The position numbers and the translations under genes are program-made. 64,000 nt of DNA from Parapristionchus giblindavisi. Lineage: Eukaryota > Nematoda > Chromadorea > Rhabditida > Diplogasteridae. The stretch covers positions 930,001-994,000 of the forward strand of contig CALSFV010000214.1 of NCBI GenBank assembly GCA_943737045.1, given 5' to 3'. Shown piece after piece: positions 11,990 through 22,993 of the stretch; position 1 is the stretch's first letter, and every line of letters begins with the position of its first letter. Below the pieces are notes generated by a model. That model was given only the letters and a program-made list of their open reading frames with translations. It was not told where the DNA came from and ran no database searches.

Positions 11990-12397
11990 AACAAACGTGC
12001 CCACCGATATAAAATATCGTAAAAACAATCATGAATCTGCCCCACCGATATCACATATCGTAATCACGATCACGAATCTGACCCACCGATATCACATACC
12101 GTAATCACGATCACGAATCTGACCCACCGATATCACATACCGTAATCACGATCACGAATCTGACCCACCGATATCACATACCGTAATCACGATCACGAAT
12201 CTGACCCACCGATATCACATACCGTAATCACGATCACGAATCTGACCCACCGATATCACATACCGTAATCACGATCACGAATCTGACCCACCGATATCAC
12301 ATACCGTAATCACGATCACGAATCTGACCCACCGATATCACATACCGTAATCACGATCACGAATCTGACCCACCGATATCGGCACAGTAATCATCGG
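11990..12397. repeat. 41-bp tandem array containing the CLYBL exon 6 splice donor
   Basis: About nine to ten units of 41 bp (GATCACGAATCTGACCCACC and onward to CCGTAATCAC). The last unit runs into CLYBL exon 6 at 12,374. Read on the minus strand, each unit contains GATATCGGTGGGTCAG, which is the exon 6 end plus its donor. Unit II has at most two degenerate units (32,365-32,440). Confidence 0.9.
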
Positions 12398-12539
12398 ATC
12401 CGAAGACGACACCGTCGAGTTTGAAGAATCCGGTGGACTGATGGAGGGTGAGGGCGGTGGAGAGGATGCGCGGCATGTCGAGGAGTGCACGAGCCGACTC
12501 GATCCAGATCACCATACGGGTCTTCTGCAGAATGGAATG

Positions 12540-12660
12540 AGGAGATAAATAGACTCTCCACTCTGACTACGCTCTCTCGTAGACAAAGAAAACGAGAGAG
12601 CATTGCCAGAGCGCCGAGCCGATCCAGATCACCATACGGGTCTTCTGGAAATATTTTCGC
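12540..12660. repeat. AGGCA-family hairpin and partial re-copy of CLYBL exon 6
   Basis: A hairpin (CTCTCCACTCTGACTACGCT with GCATTGCCAGAGCG) is followed by a second copy of the exon 6 start (GATCCAGATCACCATACGGG) at 12,615-12,645. Unit II has a different rearrangement of the same pieces, with a poly-C run at 32,635-32,649. Confidence 0.65.
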
Positions 12661-13573
12661 AGGTTTTTAAGGCTGATTTGGAATCAGCGTAGTCGATTTC
12701 GATGTGCAACTGATTCGAGCGGGCGCACAAGCACACATTACAGGTATTATTTATTATACAGTAGAGACCAACTATGAGGAGATGATCAGAGCAATTCTTA
12801 CAGAAATCTCCTTACCACAGAGTCAATAATGCAATCCTAACTACGACATACCGTATCAGTGACACGTGGCGGCGTGTACTCTCGCTTGAAGACGTCGAAG
12901 ATATGGGCGAGATCATCCGGAGAATCCACCTGGATATATGACAACAAAATTGGATTCTCAATTCCAAAAAAAGATATATAAAATTTAAATTTCATTTTTC
13001 AATTCAAATTTAATGTTATAATTCATGAGTTGCCAACCATGCACATGAGTCATCAGTCGAAAAGTACGTTACAAACTACGTAGATTGGCCGCATTTTGAA
13101 AAAAAAGGAAATGAATGAAATGACTCGCCTTAGGAATCATGAATGCCTCGGGTAGACTCTTAGCACGCACCAATGCCTGAAATATCAATCATGATGAAAA
13201 CATTACAGTAACCGGACTGTTCCCTTCATATTTCTTAATCCACCAGTGAATTAAAATTAACTCCTATTGCCCCAAAACCATATTAGCATTGTAATTTCAG
13301 AAGAGAATGATCGTTGCTCTAGCGCACGCTAACCATCGTCTCAAACACAGTAACCTACAGTATCCTAACTAACAACAGTGCTTCAAAATTACCGTAACCA
13401 GGCATAATCACACCAACCTTGACGTGATCGTCCATTAGCCCACTAGCTACGGAGTTCACCCGCACTCCGATCTCGAATGCCTTTCGTGGCTGACCAGCCA
13501 ACTTGTCCAGAGCGACAGCGGCGTTCTTCCTGAAAACAAAATAGGAATAATAGATTGAATAGCTAGATGTTAA

Positions 13574-13686
13574 AGGGAGCGTAGCCTCTCTCAATGGCCT
13601 CTTCATTGCGCACACTATTTCTATGTTCTCTAACAACGAGAAAGAATTGAGCGTCGAAGAGACCATTGAGAGATATTACGCTCCCT
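13574..13686. mobile_element. TTAA MITE type A (AGGGAGCGTA)
   Basis: Inverted ends AGGGAGCGTA and TACGCTCCCT, flanked by TTAA at 13,570-13,573 and 13,687-13,690. In CLYBL copy 2 the same intron reads GATGTTAAGCAG (TTAA at 37,799-37,802) with no insert, so this is a real insertion at a TTAA target. Confidence 0.9.
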
Positions 13687-13690
13687 TTAA

Positions 13691-14030
13691 AGGTGGACTC
13701 CCGCGAATATTTTCGTGAACGAACTGTGAAGACAGAAAGTAAGCAAAAGTAATTCTACATACCGTACACTATTTATTTTATGCTAATTCAGCTTAGTGAT
13801 CGCTAGAATTATGCATGAATCATGCTTGCAATCGCAGGCAAAGGCGCGCTTTTTGAAAATAAGAAAGTTCGGCAATAGCATTCGAACCCGCGACCATGCG
13901 CTATATAGTCAGAAATGTTACCACTGCGCTAAGGGACTGATGAGAGTTCACTCTAATTTCTTGCATATCATTTGACACTTGCATAAGCGAGATGCAAGAG
14001 ATTTGCATGAACATTCGCGGGTCTCCACCT
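13691..14030. mobile_element. TTAA MITE type B with tRNA-like core
   Basis: Ends AGGTGGACTCCCGCGAATAT and ATTCGCGGGTCTCCACCT, flanked by TTAA at 13,687-13,690 and 14,031-14,034, sharing one TTAA with the type A element beside it. On the minus strand the core (13,870-13,945) reads TTAGCGCAGTGGTAAC (A-box-like) then CGCGGGTTCGAATGC (B-box-like). A second copy is at 50,735-51,111. CLYBL copy 2 shows the empty site. Confidence 0.88.
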
Positions 14031-14093
14031 TTAAGCAGAAATTTTGCGATTATTCTATCAACATAGATATGATCAAGGATGATCACAATGATA

Positions 14094-14308
14094 CTCTGGT
14101 ATTTCAAAACTTGAAGTGTACCTACACTTTCGCTTTAAGTAGACTTGCATGTCTACTTCAAGAGAAACGCATGTCTACTCAAAGTATGACGTCACTGTGC
14201 AAGTCTACTTAAAGTGAAAAAGTGACGTCACACACTTGAAATTGACTTAAAATAAACTTCAAGTCAGTGACGTATTCTAAGTAAAATTTAAGTTTTGAAA
14301 TACCAGAG
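14094..14308. repeat. MITE with CTCTGGTATTTCAAAACTT ends
   Basis: Terminal inverted repeat CTCTGGTATTTCAAAACTT, with TTGAAATACCAGAG at the other end. Internal repeats AAGTCTACTT and TGACGTCA are present. The same element is at 37,863-38,078; shorter relatives are at 48,583-48,695 and 61,412-61,530. Confidence 0.85.
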
Positions 14309-14324
14309 ATACATTCCGCCATTG

Positions 14325-14458
14325 TAGCTGGAAAATAAAATCGGGTGGGTGGGACACAAAAATGTCATTTCTGTACGAATTTTGGCAAAATTGTTTTCAT
14401 TGTTGAGTGACAAACCCGGGTGGGTTTTGCCGCTAGCGACAATGCCGCCCACGTATGT
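14325..14458. repeat. CGGGTGGGT / GCCGCCCACGTATG repeat
   Basis: It contains AAAATCGGGTGGGTGGGACA and TTGCCGCTAGCGACAATGCC. Related copies are at 38,088-38,240 and 63,562-63,758; the last has recognisable inverted ends, TACGTGGGC and GCCCACGTA. Confidence 0.65.
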
Positions 14459-15340
14459 TCCCAACACGGCATGTTCTCGTTTCAGAACGAACGCTTAGAA
14501 CATCTCTCTAAATTGTACACTAATCTGTATCTAGATTATGTTGAGCAACGAATGAAATATGCAACTAATACATACAATATCCGCACGATGCCAGTATCCT
14601 TTTCGGATTCACCAATTGAAGCATTAATTTCACGAGTACATTTGCATGTTTAACTATTTTTATTTATTTATTTATTTATCGTACACCACAAGGGTGTTTC
14701 AACAAGTACAAAGTGTTCGAGTGCAAACTATGATCTATTTCTGTTATAATACAGTACTTCTCGCTTCATCCTTCGCCGTGAGAGCTAAGCCATCTTACAG
14801 CTCAATCACCACCGAGTCCGCCTGAATCAGGCAAATGAAATTTCAAATCCCAAATTGGCGCGAACCTGGATGGTCGACACTTTCGCGAGCATCTTCTCCG
14901 AGCTGGCGGGCACGTACAGTAACGCTCTTCGTGGCACATATCGTGCGGCTTCTTTGATGCCGGCAAATGAGGATGAGGGACGGGACGAGTCCATCCGTAG
15001 TGGTCGAACCACCGTAGACAGTAACCATGATGGAGCCCGCATTCTTAATATATGGTGTTCAAATGTCACGAAATGGAAAGAAAAAGGTGAGAGAATATGT
15101 AAAACGAGATGTTTTCTCGGCTTTTCTTTTCTCTCCGTGATTTAAAACAGATCATAAAGGGCCACATCAGTTGAAGGGTGAAAAAGACGACTAGACGACA
15201 GGACAAACTTTATGCAAGGGAATGGGTCATGAGGAATGACGAGTAAAGATAAGGAGGGGAGATCATTCTGGCATCACCTCTCCACAACGACCGACATATA
15301 CTGGGGGGAACCCAACTACTCACAAAAACATTCCTTCTTA

Positions 15341-15940
15341 CAAGGAGACTCTCTCAACTTAATTTGGCGATGAGATATGTGTTATGGTTCATTTGAAAGC
15401 CCTTTTTCTGTAGATTACGAATATGTGCTTTAAAAATGCAAAAGAGGTCTGTGTACGGACTTAAAGCCTGGCAAAGTTTGAGCAATTGCCACCTCGCAAT
15501 GATGCTCGCACTGATGGGTTACTTCTACGCGTTATTTCTGCAGGCTAGTATTGGTCCAGAGGTAGAGATGAGTTATTACGATATATCTGAAGAACTTGGC
15601 TTAGGCTAGACCCATGAAAGATGTTAAACAACAGCGTGAAACTACTACAAATGAATGAAACGGTTCAAGTGCATTCTCGTCGACGCTTGCAACTCACTAT
15701 TGGAAGGAAAAACTGGGGAAACGGAAAACGAGCACCACTAGCTCGCAGAAATAACACGGAGACCTAGCTTACCAGTGCGCGCATAATTGCAAGGTGGCAA
15801 TTGCTGCTAAATCTGACATGCTTTAGTCCGTGCACAGACCTCTTTTGCATTTTTAAAGCACATATTCTTATTGTTAATCTACAGAAAAAGTGCTTTCAAA
15901 TGAACTCATCGCCAAATTAAGTTGAGAGAGTCTCTTTGTT
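15341..15940. repeat. Foldback element, unit I only
   Basis: AGACTCTCTCAACTTAATTT at the left is inverted as AAATTAAGTTGAGAGAGTCT at the right. The arms are about 130 bp or more and include GCAAAAGAGGTCTGTG and its complement. Unit II lacks it at the matching place (about 43,935). Confidence 0.8.
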
Positions 15941-16204
15941 AATGTTAGTTTGTTATTGTTAGCAACACGCCTTCTATCTCTGCCTTTCCATGATTTCTCT
16001 CGCTCTCTTATTATTTACCCCTTTCTCGTTCTAGTCGAGCGGTATTCACAACATCACACTCTTCCTCTATCACTGTGCAAAATTGAAGAGTTTCAATCTG
16101 ACATAGATCACTTTTTAACACAGTCACAATACGTTACTGCAGTTCACTGGGTCGCAAACACGATCGATACCGTATCCCGAATAGTGTACGGGTTGTGTAA
16201 TGAA

Positions 16205-17181
16205 TCACCATCCAAGTAGGCATTGAACTAATGAGAGTACTCGTTTATTCGCAAAATCTGATGTATACAACAACATAACATATCAAATATAAAAAAAAAT
16301 TAGTGAATTGGGTCTGATAATGAGCTTTAGAAGAAACCTTAATCATAGTGTGTGATAACAATTTACAAAATAATGGCACTAATTACAATATAAATCGATT
16401 AGCCAATTTACTCTTTCAAGTTGACAGAGAACAAAAACATAGTTTGTGATGTGAGATAAAGTGGTCATAGACAACATCTTAATCCTCTAAAAACGGGTGG
16501 TGCAAGATTCAGAGAACGCGGTGGGCGTATATGAGCAGGCCTACAAGTGAGCGACAGTAACTGGTCGGGGTTCGTTTTTGTACAGTCTACAGTAACCATA
16601 ACTCATATGTGGGCTACAGTAACCATAACTCATATGTGGGCTACAGTAACCATAACTCATATGTGGGCTACAGTAACCATAACTCGGGTTGTATTCGAGT
16701 GAGTGAGTACAGGCATGAGAAGGAATGGCCGAAAAGACACGGGGATGGGGCGAAAAGAATAGAAATTGAACAAAAGCATCCGACAAGGGTGTGTGGAAAG
16801 CGCAAACGTACAAAGCTTCGCATGCAGTAAGTGGGTCAGCATCAGGGCCATGGGTGAGAACCGTAACCGGCGAATAGCCGGGTGAGAAACGGAACAACTA
16901 GCGGGCGTTCTTGTCTGAGAATCAGGGCCGAACATCTACAGTAGCGCTGACAGTGAGTGAGTGAGTTTGTGTACAAATATGTATATATTGAAGATAATTG
17001 GACTGCTATAAACGGGGGCGAAATACGCAGTAAGAGTAAACAAATTTGAAAGCTCTATCAAGTTTTAAACTCGAAAATGGGGAAAACGGGATTGAATAGA
17101 GACATTACAAAGTAAAGTATCAATCTAAATAAATCTATAAAAATGGGCGCCGCTACAGTATGCTAACAATCGCGGCGGGAT
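16205..17181. other. Intergenic stretch between ATG13 last exon and CLYBL (unit I)
   Basis: No exon is seen. It contains a 27-bp tandem repeat (CTACAGTAACCATAACTCAT, then ATGTGGG), four units at about 16,580-16,687, where unit II has two (44,540-44,587). It is conserved with 44,200-45,139. Confidence 0.6.
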
Positions 17182-17599
17182 TCAGCGTCTATCATATAGT
17201 AGTCGCCCTCACGCTCGCGTCGTTCGTCCTCCTCGACGGCTTCACGCACATCAAAGTGTAGTATCTGCAACCAGACGATCGAAGGTATTATAGAATTACA
17301 AAAGTTTTGCACACACCGCGCCAAATGCCGAATATAGTAAACTTCTCCACCGTTAAGAAAAATGCACTCCAAATTTTCGGAAGGTTTTTCGAACGTTTTT
17401 TCAATGCATATAATTTTATTTTTATTGAAAGTCCTGTGAAATGAGGAGGAAACGCCATAAAATTCGATAAAATAAGAGAAAAAGGTATGTCGCGCGAAGA
17501 AGTGGGCGGTGTCTGAGTATTGCGCGGCAAACAGCGGAATTTGTATTGTTCGGACAGTTTTAATTCTATAATACCCTGCATCGAGGAGAATTCCGAAAT

Positions 17600-19416
17600 C
17601 TGCAAAGGATCAAATCAAATCAAATATTTTATTTCTGTATAAGAAAAGTATTGTATTGAGTTCTTCTTATCACGTTAAAGGGAGTCAGGAAAACTAGACT
17701 TCTCATGCCACAGTAAGAATAGTTTTAATAGAAGCTACATACGTTAAAAAATCTGTATTCCTGGTTGCGAATTTGTCATATCGACAAAGGGCATAAAATT
17801 CTCAATCAATTCATCATAAATGTCTGATATTTGTTCTCTACGGCACCCTTCAGTGGCCGTATCCATGAAAGTTGACAAACCGTTTGTCCACAAACGTGAT
17901 GTCATAAGCTTAGGCGGAGGATTTTTCTAGAAAACGCATCCGCCTAAGGATGTGACGTCACGTTTGTCAACGTTCATGGAAACCAATACAGTAGTCACGT
18001 GTGTAGAAAGATTTGTCGAATGGTTGCCCATGTACGTAGTAATATTAATGTTTAATTTTTTGTTGTTGGTTTGTTTTTGTTGATAGATCAGCTACTACAT
18101 ACCTCATCAAGTATCGACAAAGCGTTATAATACGAAATAAATGCCAGCGCAGTAACCAGAATCTCACAAGCCATACATGGACAACCCTTCGCATGAATTT
18201 TCCGCATACGTGAGATCATACGCCAAATCGTACGAGGTTATCGCTCGGAAACATTTGAATGGCAGACTGAAAATCTTCGGGTGAACTTTGTTGCAGAAGC
18301 GAAAATCACCATTTTTTTTATTATTTTTTTACATTTTTTTCGCGCATTTGATTTGCATAGAACTCTGCGGTGTCGATGTATATATGTCTTCCTAAAGAAC
18401 GGATGGATGTCAATGTTTGCAAAATATAGTTGTATTAATATTAAACATTGTTGTTTTGCCGTAAAATTGATATCTTTATTGAATATATATGGCGTGAAAC
18501 GATATGGCATTATCGTCAAGCACTACATGGCAATACTGAAACAAGAATCTCACAGCTCTCACTACATAAGATCGATTATAAGGAAATCCAACCCAAAACC
18601 ATAATTTCATACGTGGTTAACGCTCGGAAACATTTAAATGCCATTTATCGATTGACGACATTAATGTTCACTCTTACATTTACTAGATTAATGGCCAATG
18701 TGGAATAATCAATATATATTCAAGATATTATAGAAAACAAGTATCTTTTTTACAAATCCATGAGTCGCGCTTTTGATTTGCATATAACCCCGCAGTCTCG
18801 ATGAAGATCTTCCTACAGAACGGCATATCGGATTATTGCCCTTCTATCCGAAATATAGTCGTATTAAAATTAAATATTGCTGCTTTATTGTAAAATTTAT
18901 ATCTTTATTGAGTACATATATACGGACAGTTGAACGGTAAAAAAACTGTTATAAACTGTTATATACGGAAATATCACTGGCCTAGCAGTGATAACCCGCA
19001 GGACCTCGTGTGCCTTGAATAACGGGTTGTACCTTTTTTTTACCTATACGGAAACGATATGACACTATAGTCAAACGCTACATGGCAATGCTGAAACAAG
19101 AATCGTACAAGGGTCCCATTATATTTGATGGAATAAGTAAATTAATAAGGGTATTTACAGTTTTCAATACACAAGATTGATTGATTCCAAGTCAAAGCGC
19201 GCATGCTACCCAAAACCATATTTCATGGCCCAAATATCATCGTATAATTGATAATAAATAAATAAATATTAAAAATTTAAAGCAATAAAGAAAACTGTAA
19301 GGCCCTTGTGAGATTCTTGTTTCAGCATTGTCAAGTAGTGCTTGATGGCAGTGCCCTATCGCTTCATAATGTATTCTCCAGATATAAATTTAACAATAAA
19401 GCAATACTATTTACAG
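17600..19416. repeat. Repeat-filled paralogue of the last ATG13 intron
   Basis: The stretch matches 45,266-46,840 in patches, so it derives from the intron before the last ATG13 exon. Recurring pieces are the CACTACATGGCAATACTGAA segment (about 18,520, 19,080, inverted at 19,320; also 45,767 and 46,440) and a hairpin at 17,850-17,985 with GGCGGAGGATTTTT and its inverse, related to 2,215-2,330 and 56,315-56,420. No gene. Confidence 0.6.
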
Positions 19417-20567
19417 TCGCGCCGGAAAGTCAGTGCCAACTTTTTGTTTTTGCTATATTTTTTGAACCAAGCGTGGTATGGGGTCGCTCTCGCGAGTTCT
19501 TATGGGAAATTTATCGAGGAATCCGGCCCTGATATTGCCGACTCATGAAAATTTCTCATTATTGCGTAATGATGACGCAATCGAAGTCCACTTTTTTTGA
19601 AAATTCATAACTCCGAGGAAAAAGTTTTTCCAGCCTACCGTTCTTCCATAAGTTTGAGATCTACGCTTCGGCTACCCAGACAATTTTTTTTTAGGTTGCT
19701 GCGATTTTTTTCAACCGCAGCGGCCTTGCTGCAAATTGGCGGCTGCAAACTCAGATCTCAGCTCCAAGACATGCTAGAGACTCGTTCTTGGGATCAACAT
19801 GATCCTTATGATGTCCCAAATAATCCCTGATAGTTTGGTTCTGATCGGACCACAATTGCCTTCAGTACACCAAAAAGTCACTTTTTCAGATGACCTTACT
19901 TTGAGGGCCTACAATTATGAGAGTGATTTTTCTAAAAATGTGGTTCTTGTGCTAAAATATGCCAAATCCATCCCAGAAGCGCGCACGCACAGTAAGTGCG
20001 TGCGGGAAAGACTGATGTGGCACCGAGGGGCTGCAAGATGGGTTCTCCCAAGCTTGCAGACGTATTTTATGATGGTTTCGGCACATTTTAGCACAAGAAC
20101 CGAAATTTTAGAAAAATCACTGCCATAATTGTAGGCCCTCAAAGTGAGGTCATCTGAAAAAGTGACTTTTTGGTGTACTGAAGGCAATTGTGGTCCGATC
20201 AGAACCAAACTATCAGGGATTATTTGGGACATCATAAGGATCATTTTGATACCAAGAACGAGTCTCTAGCATGTCTTGGAGCTGAGATCTGAGTTTGCAG
20301 CCGCCATTTTGCAGCAAGGCCGCTGCGGTTGAAAAAAATCGCAGCAACCTAAAAAACATTTTCTGGGTAGCCGAAGCGTAGATCTCAAACTTATGGAAGA
20401 ACGGTAGGCTGGAAAAACTTTTTGAGAAATTTTCATGAGTCGGCAATATCAGGGCCAGATTCCTCGATAAATTTCCCATAAGAACTCGCGAGAGCGGCCC
20501 CATAGCACGCTTGGTTCAACAAATATAGCAAAAACAAAAAGTTGGCACTGACTTTCCGGCGCGACTG
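19417..20567. mobile_element. Foldback element F1, copy II (complete, about 1.15 kb)
   Basis: Terminal inverted ends are CAGTCGCGCCGGAAAGTCAG and its complement ending GGCGCGACTG. The arms are about 570 bp. The third copy of this intron (46,800-46,860) runs straight from ATATTT to AATATTAATAC, an apparent empty site. The element therefore inserted after the third copy diverged but before units I and II separated. No transposase is visible; the 109-residue frames are arm products. Confidence 0.8.
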
Positions 20568-21528
20568 AAATATTAATACAACTATATTTTGCATGCATTG
20601 GCAACCATTCGTTATGCTGTTCGGTAGGAAGACTTCATTTTAAAAATAAATAAAACTAATTTAAAAATAAATAAAGCGGTATCCTTACCAGCTCGGATGC
20701 AATATAATACAATTCACCGACCACCATCGTGCACTCTATGCCCTCGATCTCGGTTGGATCCTGAACACGAATCAATCAATCAATGCACAAAGCGAACAAT
20801 CGATAATTGATAATTTATACCCGACAATGCTAGAAAAATTCCTGATCCATGTAAGGCTTACGTCGTAAGCCCCTCTCATGAAATTACTCATTTATGACTA
20901 TACCGTACCTTGAATTGACTGATAGTATCGGCCAGATTCTCTTCGGGTGGAGCGGAACGAAAGAACGGAGTGACCTGAAAGAGGAAAAAACATCCACTAA
21001 ATCACAATAGAGACTCGAGGACTACTCAGTAATGACTATAAGCTTTCTATGCAGTGGCCATATGCAAGAACAACGGGAAAACCGTTTTCCCGGAAAATGT
21101 GACGTCATTAGCGTAGGCGGAGGATTTTTGGAAAACGCCTCCGCCTACGCAGATACATTATTCTTTCAAAATGTTGTTTTAACCAGTCTTTTCATGAAAA
21201 ATCAAGAGTATTGAGCAAATATAATGCAATAAACAACAGTCGTTTAATGGCAAAACATTCCCTCCCCAATGGTTCTGCGCCAGATAAAGGTCATCGAATT
21301 GAATTTGAAAAGAACAAGTTAAAATGTGTCCAACTCACCCTGACAAAACTATCGTCATCATCTTCCTCACTGGAACTACTATCACTGAAGACGTCACCGC
21401 TCCTCTGTCGGGTCTTTTCTTGTCTGAAATCAATCGATATCAATCGATCGATAGTACACAAATCGACAGTACACAATCCCAATCGAACTATTTATGATTA
21501 GGCATTACTCAACATTTATTGAGTGCTT

Positions 21529-22425
21529 AAAGGCATACCCCGAGCTCATTTGAAACTCTCCGCTCTGGCAAAACTCTCTCGCTTTCTTTGTCTGCGAGAG
21601 AGCGGGGCTCGCTAACGAGTATTCATTTAAGCTTGCTGACTGCAAAATATACCTTTTTTGTTGTCTAACTATAGATCACGACTTTTCTGTAGTCATTTCA
21701 CTGCTCTTCTACGTTTGACTAATTTTACCCTTTGTTTTGTTGTCTGTCTACAAAATTGTCACTAATTGTTACCACATTTATTTATGACAACAATCTTTAT
21801 ACTTTCTGATGTCTGACAACAAACTTCTCCGATAAAGTTGTCAATCTTTGTCACACACATGCAAAAAGTACAAGTTTGCCACAATTTATTGCTCACAGCG
21901 TCCTATATCTTAATTGTGAGAGATTTTATTTTTCTCACCCTCAATGAGATTAATTAATATGATGAATATTTTTCACTGGATTTTATGAATAAAGCCAATT
22001 AAATAGTTGCTGATGGGAAAAAACTTCATATAAACAAGATTCGACAGCTTTGAAAACTTTATGAAATGATTGTTAATTACTACATTTTACCATAATCTAT
22101 TTCATTTGAGCTGACCAGATTTCTCTTGCATTTATTTTCAGGAATAACAACTCTATTCTGCCTTCATCTGTTAGTAGTTCTGGACTTCTGAAAATCCAGC
22201 AGCTTCAAATCCTCGATAATTTAAATTCGATATGGTGATCAGTGATGAAGTCCATGAAGTTTGTTCTTTTGTATTTGAAAAGTTTCGCCTACCATAATTG
22301 CATTAATGGAAACATTTCGTTCCCTCTACTCAATACATATATACCAAGGTGTACAAAAAAATCTAGACAAATAAATATATGATGATGGTCTCTTATTTGC
22401 GTTTTATCGATCAATCACACAGAAA
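21529..22425. other. Intergenic region upstream of receptor copy II
   Basis: It begins with the AGGCA-family TTAA MITE (about 21,529-21,640), which also marks the duplication breakpoint. The rest is AT-rich with TTGTTGTCT-type repeats and no exon. It is nearly identical to 2,700-3,597, so it should contain the receptor promoter. Confidence 0.5.
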
Positions 22426-22427
22426 AT

Positions 22428-22960
22428 AAGTGTACTCCACAGCACAAGACCTATGAAATGTTATATTTAACACTTTTTGTGTGTTAAATATAACATTTCA
22501 TAGGTCATTTCATTTCATGTGTTTTGTGTGTTTTTGTGTGTTTGTCCATTCATTCTGCCTTTCTGTCTGCGGTGCGGTCGGTTCGACTAAGCTCTCCGTC
22601 CCTCTCTCGCCTACTCCATCAACAGAAAAGGATCAACAGACGAATCCCCTCCTAGAAGGCCTTGGAATGCCTGGAGGTGTACTTCCAACTGTCAAGCAGG
22701 CCTAATGGACGATAGCGGACCGTTTTCGTGGGTTTACAACTTCAATCAACAAGTTTCAGTTCGATCGTTTTCTTGAATGGAGAATAACATCTCTCAGAGA
22801 CGGAAGAATAAGAACTTGCAACAAAATTCCCCCTGCCCCTGACTTACTCTTCTGCACTTAGTGCTGATAAGATAAATGTATTGTATTGTGTGTTAAAAGT
22901 AACAAAAAAGTGTTAAATATAACACATCACAGGTCTTGTGTACCGTGGAGTACACTTATT
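22428..22960. repeat. Palindromic MITE, copy II, interrupted by a retroposon
   Basis: It has the same inverted repeat as 3,597-3,722, but the loop is split at 22,489-22,885 by an insert bounded by a 12-bp direct repeat, TTGTGTGTTAAA (22,477-22,488 and 22,886-22,897). Confidence 0.75.
22489..22885 (+). mobile_element. Short 5'-truncated retroposon insertion
   Basis: A 397-bp insert absent from copy I, flanked by a perfect 12-bp target duplication TTGTGTGTTAAA. It ends in TAAGATAAATGTATTGTATT, a tail like those of CR1-type LINEs. Partial open frames are seen but no domain is recognisable. Its first 20 bp repeat the neighbouring MITE arm in inverted form. A 3' end of a LINE or a SINE are both possible. 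Confidence 0.6.
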
Positions 22961-22993
22961 TTTCTATGTGCTCTGAACCAAAAACTTATTCAG

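Larger units (their letters stand above)
8960..15042 (-). pseudogene. CLYBL-like citramalyl-CoA lyase, copy 1, decayed
   Basis: Twelve minus-strand exons: 14,866-15,042, 14,760-14,821, 13,418-13,529, 13,129-13,176, 12,852-12,929, 12,374-12,524, 11,107-11,174, 10,716-10,794, 10,583-10,629, 9,850-9,943, 9,719-9,774 and 8,960-9,016. Each has exactly the length of its partner in the intact copy (28,031-43,705). Readable family motifs are RRALLYVPASSEKML, VFGSDDYCADIG, SWGFTGKQTIHPSQ and FRGQMIDRPLLL. Lesions are an in-frame TAA in exon 2 (14,795-14,797, where the other copy has GAG in IELEDGVAL); loss of the exon 2 donor (GAG|AAGTAC instead of GAG|GTGAGT, about 10 bp deleted); the exon 7 donor GT changed to TT (11,105-11,106); and the exon 4 donor changed to GC. 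No frameshift is seen, so decay looks recent. Its introns took up MITEs that the other copy lacks. Confidence 0.88.
17182..21423 (-). pseudogene. ATG13 3'-exon fragment, copy II (four exons)
   Basis: Minus-strand exons 21,339-21,423, 20,909-20,974 and 20,689-20,760 match ATG13 exons 18-20, and a broken last exon spans 17,182-17,599. The first carries the same one-base deletion as copy I, so that lesion predates the I/II duplication. The last exon is split by an insertion of about 288 bp (17,287-17,574, ends ATTATAGAATTA and TAATTCTATAAT). It also has a 7-bp deletion (ACGTCCG missing near 17,194) and an altered stretch at 17,250-17,270. Foldback F1 sits in the intron between exons 20 and 21. 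No function expected. Confidence 0.82.

Noticed and set aside
11990..12397. CRISPR array
   Set aside because: The units are contiguous 41-bp repeats with no variable spacers, in a nematode intron.
22481..22705. 74-residue frame ahead of receptor copy II
   Set aside because: It lies in a retroposon insert that copy I lacks; no recognisable domain.
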